Assembly (NCBI RefSeq): GCF_014199985.1
Contig: NZ_JACHOS010000020.1
Location: 1-64,000, forward strand
Reading direction: 5' to 3'
From: Methylorubrum rhodesianum
Lineage (GTDB): Bacteria; Pseudomonadota; Alphaproteobacteria; Rhizobiales; Beijerinckiaceae
DNA length: 64,000 nucleotides
Both the position numbers and the translations under genes were made by a program. Positions within the stretch are counted from its first letter, which is position 1, and every line of letters starts with the position of its first letter. Positions 58,889-64,000 of this stretch are shown here, piece after piece. Under the pieces are notes generated by a model, which worked only from the letters and a program-made list of their open reading frames with translations, was not told where the DNA came from and did not search any database.

Positions 58889-59179
58889 GTGAGCATCCTG
58901 CGCGTCATTGCCTTCGGCACGGTCATCGCCTTCGGCACGCTGTCGGTGGTCCTCGTGAGTGCGGACCGCATCGCGCATCAGGCGGTCGCCGCCGCGCCGG
59001 CGCCGACGATCGCGCGGGCCGCCCCGGTCCTGCCCGATCCCGTCACGACCGGCACGGTGACGCAGGGGCCGGCGGCGCCGGAATCCGGCAGGGAGCGGAT
59101 GCTGACCGGCTTCGACACCGAACGCCTGAATGCGCTCATGCGCGGCGAGACGTTTCCGGCCCCCTCCCGCAAGCGCTGA
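58889..59179 (+). CDS. small signal-anchored hypothetical protein
   Basis: From the GTG at 58889 the product has 96 residues. It has a hydrophobic N-terminal segment (VSILRVIAFGTVIAFGTLSV) as signal peptide or anchor, a Pro/Ala/Thr-rich middle and ERMLTGFDTERLNALMRGE near the end. I do not recognise the family. It is divergent from the RMF-like gene and is followed by rarD 57 bp later on the same strand. Confidence 0.55.
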   Translation: MSILRVIAFGTVIAFGTLSVVLVSADRIAHQAVAAAPAPTIARAAPVLPDPVTTGTVTQGPAAPESGRERMLTGFDTERLNALMRGETFPAPSRKR

Positions 59180-59236
59180 CCCCGCGTCCCGTCCGGGCTA
59201 CAAGCGGCGCCCCGCCACGCCGCCGACCGAGACATC

Positions 59237-60109
59237 GTGGGCCTGATCTACGCGCTCGCCGCCTATCTGAGCTGGGGACTCGTCGTCCCCGTGCATTTCC
59301 GGCTCCTCGACGGCATCCCGCCGGGAACGATCCTGGCCCAGCGCATCGTCTGGTCGGCGCTGCTCGTCACGGGGCTGATCGCACTGCTGCGCAAGCGGCT
59401 CGCCAATCCGTTTCCCTTGAGGCCGCGCCATGCCGGGCTGCTCGTCTCGGCCGGGCTGATCGCGATCAACTGGATGCTCTACCTCGTGGCGGTGTCGAGC
59501 GGGCACATGCTCGACGCCAGCCTGGGCTATTTCATCAACCCCCTGGTCTCGGTGGCGCTCGGCGCCCTCGTCCTCGGCGAGCGCCTGCGCCCGGTTCAGA
59601 TGATCGCGGTCGCCATCGTCGTGCTCGGCGTGGTGGTCGCGGTGGCGATGGCCGGGCGCCTGCCGCTGCTCTCGCTCGGCCTCGCGGTCACCTTCGCGCT
59701 CTACGGGCTCGTGCGCAAACTCGTCGCGGTCGACGGCACCGTCGGCTTCTGCGCCGAGACCTTCCTGCTGCTCCCCGCGGCGCTGGCCTATCTCGTCTTC
59801 GCCGCCCCGCCGGTGCCCGACGACGCCCGCACCTGGGGATTGCTGGCCTTGACCGGCGTGACCACGGCGCTGCCGCTGATCTGGTTCGCCGCCGCGGCGA
59901 CGCGCCTGACGCTCGCGACCCTCGGGCTGATGCAGTACATCGCGCCCTCCTGCCTGATGGGGCTCAGCACCCTGGTCTACGGCGAGACCCTGACACCGGA
60001 CCGGATCGTGCTGTTCGGGCTGATCTGGCTCGCGCTTGTTCTCTACGCTTACGATGCGATCCACCATGAGCGCAGGCGGCGCGCCGCACTCGCAGGGGAG
60101 AGGCGATGA
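59237..60109 (+). CDS. rarD: EamA/RarD family transporter
   Basis: The 290-residue protein has ten hydrophobic helices, an EamA repeat and the RarD-type LSWGLVVPVHFRLLDGIPPG, INWMLYLVAVSSGHMLDASL, GYFINPLVSVALGALVLGER and LQYIAPSCLMG-type segments. RarD is a DMT-superfamily exporter; the chloramphenicol-sensitive phenotype named the gene, the natural substrate is unknown. The start is a GTG at 59237. It overlaps the P1 peptidase gene by ATGA (60106-60109), so translation is coupled. Confidence 0.9.
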   Translation: MGLIYALAAYLSWGLVVPVHFRLLDGIPPGTILAQRIVWSALLVTGLIALLRKRLANPFPLRPRHAGLLVSAGLIAINWMLYLVAVSSGHMLDASLGYFINPLVSVALGALVLGERLRPVQMIAVAIVVLGVVVAVAMAGRLPLLSLGLAVTFALYGLVRKLVAVDGTVGFCAETFLLLPAALAYLVFAAPPVPDDARTWGLLALTGVTTALPLIWFAAAATRLTLATLGLMQYIAPSCLMGLSTLVYGETLTPDRIVLFGLIWLALVLYAYDAIHHERRRRAALAGERR

Positions 60110-61107
60110 TCCGGGTCAACCGCATCACCGACATTTCCGGGATTCGCGTCGGCCACGCGGAAGACGAGCGGGTCGCGAGCGGCGTCACCGCCCTCGTCTT
60201 CGACACGCCCTGCACCTGCGCGGTGGACGTGCGCGGCGGCGGCCCCGGCACCCGCGAGACCGACCTGCTCGATCCGGCCGCCACCGTGCAGGCGGTCGAC
60301 GCCCTCGTCCTGTCGGGCGGCTCGGCCTTCGGGCTCGACGCGGCGGCGGGCGTGGTTGCCTACCTCAGGGAGGCCGGGCGCGGCTTCGCGGTCGGCAACG
60401 TGAGGGTGCCAATCGTGCCCGGCGCCATCCTGTTCGACCTGCTCAACGGCGGCGACAAGGCATGGGGCCGCTACCCGCCCTACCGCGACCTCGGCTACGC
60501 GGCGGCGGAGAACGCCTGCGGCGGAGCCATTCCGCTTGGCTCCGTCGGAGCCGGGTTCGGAGCGCGCACCGCCAACCTCAAGGGCGGTCTCGGCTCGGCC
60601 TCGAGCACGGTGCCGGGGCTGTCGGCGCAGGTCGGCGCGCTGGTGGCGGTCAACGCCTTCGGCCGGGTGACGATGGGGCAGGGGCCGCATTTCTGGGCCG
60701 CCCCGTTCGAGCGCGACGGCGAGTTCGGCGGCCTCGGCCTGCCGGCGCCGTTGCCCAACGACGCCCTGTCGTGGCCGCGCGCGCCTCTGCCCGGCGCCAA
60801 CACCACGCTGGCCGTCGTCGCCACCGACGCGGCGCTCACCAAGGCGCAGGCCAAGCGCCTCGCCATCGCCGCCCAGGACGGCCTCGCCCGGGCGATCCAC
60901 CCGGCCCACACCCCGCTCGACGGCGACGTGGTGTTCGCCGTCGCCACCGGCGCGGTGCCGCTCGGGGATGAAGTGGCCGACCTCGCCCGCCTCGGCGCGG
61001 CCGCCGCCGAGACGCTGGCGCGGGCGGTCGCCATCGGCGTCCACGCCGCGACCCGGCTGCCCTGCCTCGACCTTCCGGCGTGGCAGGACCTGTACGGCAA
61101 AGAATGA
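60106..61107 (+). CDS. P1 family peptidase (DmpA/BapA-like)
   Basis: The 333-residue protein matches the DmpA-type N-terminal nucleophile hydrolases: SGIRVGHAEDERVASGVTAL, VRGGGPGTRETDLLDPAATV, LVLSGGSAFGLDAAAGVVAY, GGAIPLGSVGAGFGARTANL and GANTTLAVVATDAALTKAQA. Members are aminopeptidases or beta-peptidases processed before a catalytic Ser or Thr. The GS/ST residues at the GANTTLAV site fit such a cleavage. The substrate is unknown. It is coupled to rarD, suggesting a transport-and-cleave pair. Confidence 0.9.
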   Translation: MIRVNRITDISGIRVGHAEDERVASGVTALVFDTPCTCAVDVRGGGPGTRETDLLDPAATVQAVDALVLSGGSAFGLDAAAGVVAYLREAGRGFAVGNVRVPIVPGAILFDLLNGGDKAWGRYPPYRDLGYAAAENACGGAIPLGSVGAGFGARTANLKGGLGSASSTVPGLSAQVGALVAVNAFGRVTMGQGPHFWAAPFERDGEFGGLGLPAPLPNDALSWPRAPLPGANTTLAVVATDAALTKAQAKRLAIAAQDGLARAIHPAHTPLDGDVVFAVATGAVPLGDEVADLARLGAAAAETLARAVAIGVHAATRLPCLDLPAWQDLYGKE

Positions 61108-61130
61108 ACCTGTCGGTCATCGCGGGGCGG

Positions 61131-61207
61131 TGCCGAAGCGGTCCAGGGCGCGACATCTCCGGATCGGTCGCCCCGCTGGGTCGCTTCGCCTTCGCTCGCG
61201 AGGATCG
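61131..61207. repeat. second intergenic repeat family, copy 2
   Basis: GCCGAAGCGGTCCAGGGCGCGAC, a TCTCCGGATC spacer and GGTCGCC, then CGCTTCGCCTTCGCTCGCGAGG. It shares the GCCGAAGCGSTCCARGGCGCGAC core and the CCTCGCGAG arm with 52021-52095. It lies between the convergent P1 peptidase and ETF-QO genes. Confidence 0.6.
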
Positions 61208-61215
61208 GGGGCGTC

Positions 61216-62889
61216 CTACAGGTTGGTGTAGTTCGGCCCGCCCGGCCCCTCCGGGGTGACCCAGTTGATGTTCTGATTCGGGTCCTTGATGTCGCACGTC
61301 TTGCAGTGGACGCAGTTCTGCGCGTTGATCTGGAAGCGCACGCCGTCGCTGGCCGAGGCATCCTCGACCCACTCGTAGACGCCGGCCGGGCAGTAGCGGC
61401 TGGACGGACCGCCGTAGACGTCGTGCTCGGACGCCTTCTGCAGCCCCATATCCTTCACCTTGAGGTGGGGCGGCTGGTCCTCCTCGTGGTTGGTGTTCGA
61501 GAGGTAGACCGAGGAGAGTCGGTCGAAGGTGAGCTTGCCGTCCGGCTTCGGGTAGACGATCGGCGTCACCTCGGAGAGAGGCTTCAGGCAGGCGTAATCG
61601 GGCTTGCCGTGGCCCAGCGTCCCGAACAGCGAGGCGTTGGCGATCGCATTCATCCACATGTCGAGGCCGCCCAGACCGACGCCGACCAGCGTGCCGTATT
61701 TCGACCAGAGCGGCTTGACGTTGCGCACCGGCTTGAGGTCGCGCCCGATCGGGCTGTCGCGCCAGCCCTGCTCGTAAGCCGTGAGTTCATCGCCCTGACG
61801 GCCGGCGACGAGGGCGTCGAAGATCGCGTCCGCCGCCTGGATGCCTGACAGGATCGCGTTGTGCGAGCCCTTGATCCGCGGCACGTTCACGAAGCCGGCG
61901 GAATCGCCGACGAGGCAACCGCCGGGAAAGACGAGCTTGGGCACCGACTGCCAGCCGCCCTCCATGATGGCACGCGCGCCGTAGCCGATGCGCTTGGCGC
62001 CCTCGAACACGTCACGGATCATCGGGTGGGTCTTGAAGCGCTGGAACTCCTCGAACGGCGACAGGGTCGGGTTCTCGTAGTTCAGGTGCGTGACGAAGCC
62101 GACCGAGAGCAGGTTGTCGTCGAAGTGGTAGAGCCACGAGCCGCCGCCGGCCTTGTTCGGCAGCGGCCAGCCCATCGTGTGCTGCACCAGGCCCGGCTCG
62201 AATTTATTGGGGGCGAGCTGCCAGAGCTCCTTCACCCCGAGGCCGTACTTCTGGTGATCGCTGTTGCGGTTCAGCCCGAACCTCTCGATCAGCGTCTTGG
62301 TGAGCGAGCCGCGCGCGCCCTCGCCGAACACCGTGTACTTGGCCTTGAGCTCCATGCCGCGGGTGAAGTCGTCGCGCGGCTCGCCGGTGCGGGAGATGCC
62401 GAGATCGCCCGTCGCGATGCCGGTGACCGTGCCGCGCTCGTCGTAGAGCACTTCCGAGGCCGGGAAGCCGGGATAGATCTCGACGCCGAGCCCTTCCGCC
62501 CTGGCGCCGAGCCACTTGACGGTGTTCGAGAGCGAGCCGACGAAATTACCGTGGTTCGACAGTAGTTTGGGGAAGAACAGGTTCGGCATGCTGACGCCGC
62601 TGTTCTTGGTGAGGAACAGGAACTCGTCGCGCTCCACCGCCGTCTTGAGCGGGCGCTCGGGGTCGTCGCGCCAGTCCGGCAGCAGGGTGTCGAGGCCGAT
62701 CGGATCGACCACGGCGCCGGAGAGGATGTGCGCGCCGACCTCGCCGCCCTTCTCCACCACGACGACCGAGATCTCCTCGCCCTTCTCCGCGGAGAGCTGC
62801 TTGAGGCGGATCGCGGCGGCGAGGCCGGCGGGTCCCGCGCCGACGATCACCACGTCGAAATCCATGCCTTCGCGTTCGGGCAACGCCAT
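61216..62889 (-). CDS. electron transfer flavoprotein-ubiquinone oxidoreductase
   Basis: From the ATG at 62889 (AGGAGG about 8 bases upstream) the product has 557 residues. Features: FAD motif VVIVGAGPAGLAAAIRLKQL, ILSGAVVDPIGLDTLLPDW, ubiquinone-binding region GVGLGGLDMWMNA, and the 4Fe-4S ligands YCPAGVYEW and CVHCKTCDIKDP. ETF-QO accepts electrons from ETF and reduces ubiquinone at the membrane, linking acyl-CoA dehydrogenases to the respiratory chain. An ATG at 62895 is also in frame. It is divergent from the UDG gene by 196 bp. Confidence 0.95.
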   Translation of the reverse strand: MALPEREGMDFDVVIVGAGPAGLAAAIRLKQLSAEKGEEISVVVVEKGGEVGAHILSGAVVDPIGLDTLLPDWRDDPERPLKTAVERDEFLFLTKNSGVSMPNLFFPKLLSNHGNFVGSLSNTVKWLGARAEGLGVEIYPGFPASEVLYDERGTVTGIATGDLGISRTGEPRDDFTRGMELKAKYTVFGEGARGSLTKTLIERFGLNRNSDHQKYGLGVKELWQLAPNKFEPGLVQHTMGWPLPNKAGGGSWLYHFDDNLLSVGFVTHLNYENPTLSPFEEFQRFKTHPMIRDVFEGAKRIGYGARAIMEGGWQSVPKLVFPGGCLVGDSAGFVNVPRIKGSHNAILSGIQAADAIFDALVAGRQGDELTAYEQGWRDSPIGRDLKPVRNVKPLWSKYGTLVGVGLGGLDMWMNAIANASLFGTLGHGKPDYACLKPLSEVTPIVYPKPDGKLTFDRLSSVYLSNTNHEEDQPPHLKVKDMGLQKASEHDVYGGPSSRYCPAGVYEWVEDASASDGVRFQINAQNCVHCKTCDIKDPNQNINWVTPEGPGGPNYTNL

Positions 62890-63085
62890 CCTCATTCCTC
62901 CTGCAACCGCTCGTTGGGCGCCGTCTTACGCCGATGCGGCCCTACCCATTGTCAAGATGTCTCTCAAGCCATTCCAAGGTAGGAAGGCAAGTCTGTTAGG
63001 GTAGCCGCGGGCCGGCGAAGGGTGCGCCGGTGCGACGATCCGCGAGGCGCCCTCCGACGTTGTCCACAGGGCGCTCCCACGCCAC

Positions 63086-64000
63086 ATGGAACCCATGACT
63101 GCCAACCGCGCGGATCCCGACGCCCGAGCCGACCTCGTCTCCTACCTCGACTTCCACGTCGAGGCGGGCGTCGACGCGGCCCTCGACGAGCACCCGCACG
63201 ACCGCTTCGCCGAGGCCGAGGCGGCGCCGCGGGCGCCCGCGGCCCGCGTCGATCCGGCACCGGACCGCGAGCCCCCGCCGCGACGCGACACGCCCTCCGG
63301 CCAAGCCTCGCCCCTGGACTTCCGGCGCGAGTTGCCGAGCCGCGACCCGCCCCCGCGCGAGCCGGCCCGCACCTACGGCAACGCCGCCGGCGCCAAGCCC
63401 GGCGAGGCGGCGGACGACGCCCGGGCGCGGGCCGCGCAGGTGACGACGCTCGAGGAGCTGGAGGCGCTGCTGCGCGGCTTCGAGGGCTGCGGCCTGCGCT
63501 TCACCGCGAAAAACCTCGTCTTCGCCGACGGCAACCCGCAGGCACGGGTGATGTTCGTGGGCGAGGCGCCCGGCGCCGACGAGGACCGGATCGGCAAGCC
63601 GTTCATGGGCCGCTCCGGCCAGCTCCTCGACCGGATGATGGCGGCGATCGGACTCGATCGGTCGAGCGCCTACATCTCCAACGTCGTGCCCTGGCGCCCT
63701 CCGGGCAACCGCAACCCGACGCCGCAGGAGATCTCGATCTGCCGGCCGTTCGTCGAGCGCCAGATCGAACTCGCCAACCCGGACATCCTCGTCTGCCTCG
63801 GCGCACCCGCGACGCAGACGCTCACCGGCACGAAGGACGGCATCCTGAAAGCGCGCGGCCGCTTCTATCCCTACCGACTCGGGGACGGGCGCGAGATCAG
63901 GGCGCTCGCCACCCTCCACCCGGCCTACCTGCTGCGCCAGCCGGTGCAGAAGCGGCTCGCCTGGCGCGACTTCCGCATGCTGAAGAGCGCCCTCGACGGG
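63086..64000 (+). CDS. uracil-DNA glycosylase, family 4-like, partial
   Basis: The window ends inside the gene; 305 codons are present. An N-terminal Pro/Arg-rich extension of about 110 residues precedes the catalytic part: [20 protein letters not shown] (GEAPG at 159-163), [36 protein letters not shown], and the catalytic-type HPAYLLRQP (His278). Family 4 enzymes hold a 4Fe-4S cluster with four Cys. Here Cys135 and Cys219 remain, but the first CxxC cysteine is absent and the KCRP cysteine is Trp203. It removes uracil from DNA. An ATG at 63095 is an alternative start. Confidence 0.88.
   Translation, partial: MEPMTANRADPDARADLVSYLDFHVEAGVDAALDEHPHDRFAEAEAAPRAPAARVDPAPDREPPPRRDTPSGQASPLDFRRELPSRDPPPREPARTYGNAAGAKPGEAADDARARAAQVTTLEELEALLRGFEGCGLRFTAKNLVFADGNPQARVMFVGEAPGADEDRIGKPFMGRSGQLLDRMMAAIGLDRSSAYISNVVPWRPPGNRNPTPQEISICRPFVERQIELANPDILVCLGAPATQTLTGTKDGILKARGRFYPYRLGDGREIRALATLHPAYLLRQPVQKRLAWRDFRMLKSALDG

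Noticed and set aside
1-64000. CRISPR array, rRNA, tRNA or insertion sequence
   Set aside because: No regularly spaced 25-40 bp repeats, no tRNA cloverleaf or rRNA sequence, and no transposase were found on reading both strands; small RNAs without strong structure could be missed.

Overview
The window is 64 kb of very GC-rich chromosomal DNA, packed with genes that often overlap by 4 bp (ATGA or GTGA). Gene content points to an alphaproteobacterium of the Hyphomicrobiales, most likely Methylobacterium or Methylorubrum. Markers are TrcR (DUF1013), the TIGR02301-NUDIX pair, an xseB-dxs operon, an endonuclease-type MutL without MutH in view, and a stop-codon-embedded intergenic repeat beginning near CTAGAGCGC that I associate with methylobacteria. 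The genus is inferred from recall, not from a search. No rRNA, tRNA, CRISPR array, insertion sequence or prophage was seen. The region reads as core chromosome with small accessory inserts.

Layout. 1-8 kb (minus strand except pyrC): dxs (partial) and xseB, a tyrosine phosphatase, a coupled HD hydrolase-tag-ygfZ operon, a dihydroorotase-like gene, then a coupled NUDIX-TIGR02301-secreted protein-SDR cluster. 8-12 kb: response regulator, pdxH, an exported protein, a DnaJ-type chaperone and fabI. 12-15 kb: a MOSC protein and an RecF/OLD-like ATPase on the minus strand, divergent from a small gene coupled to a nucleotidyltransferase-like gene. This is the best candidate accessory (defence or toxin-antitoxin) locus. 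15-23 kb: PPK2, histidine phosphatase, a tiny membrane protein, xerC, a VOC enzyme, hrpB and secreted or membrane proteins. 23-31 kb: mutS, a DsbD-like protein, wrbA divergent from a LysR regulator with a clear inverted-repeat operator, and trcR. 32-38 kb: a ParDE-like pair, an MFS transporter and an opp-type importer lacking ATPase genes. 38-48 kb: HbpS-like and OsmC proteins, a RibD-like reductase, an alpha/beta hydrolase, a broken MFS gene, an ABC-F ATPase, acyl-CoA dehydrogenase, mutL, and hsp20 with a ROSE-like RNA thermometer. 48-64 kb: pcm, cupin, a tandem-domain glycosyltransferase, a large hybrid PAS histidine kinase, a flavin-oxidase-like protein, a GFA protein, metC, an RMF-like small protein, rarD with a P1 peptidase, ETF-ubiquinone oxidoreductase, and a partial uracil-DNA glycosylase missing two Fe-S cysteines.

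Genes working together. DNA repair is unusually well represented: mutS, mutL, tag, UDG, xseB, and NUDIX and HD nucleotide hydrolases. Protein quality control is represented by the DnaJ-type protein, Hsp20, Pcm and the DsbD-like protein, and the Hsp20 leader looks thermosensing. ETF-QO could accept electrons from acyl-CoA dehydrogenases such as the one at 43.7 kb. Non-coding structure includes two dispersed intergenic repeat families (two copies each), a CCCTCTCCCC palindrome, three short tandem repeats of 12-15 bp, and several hairpin terminators.
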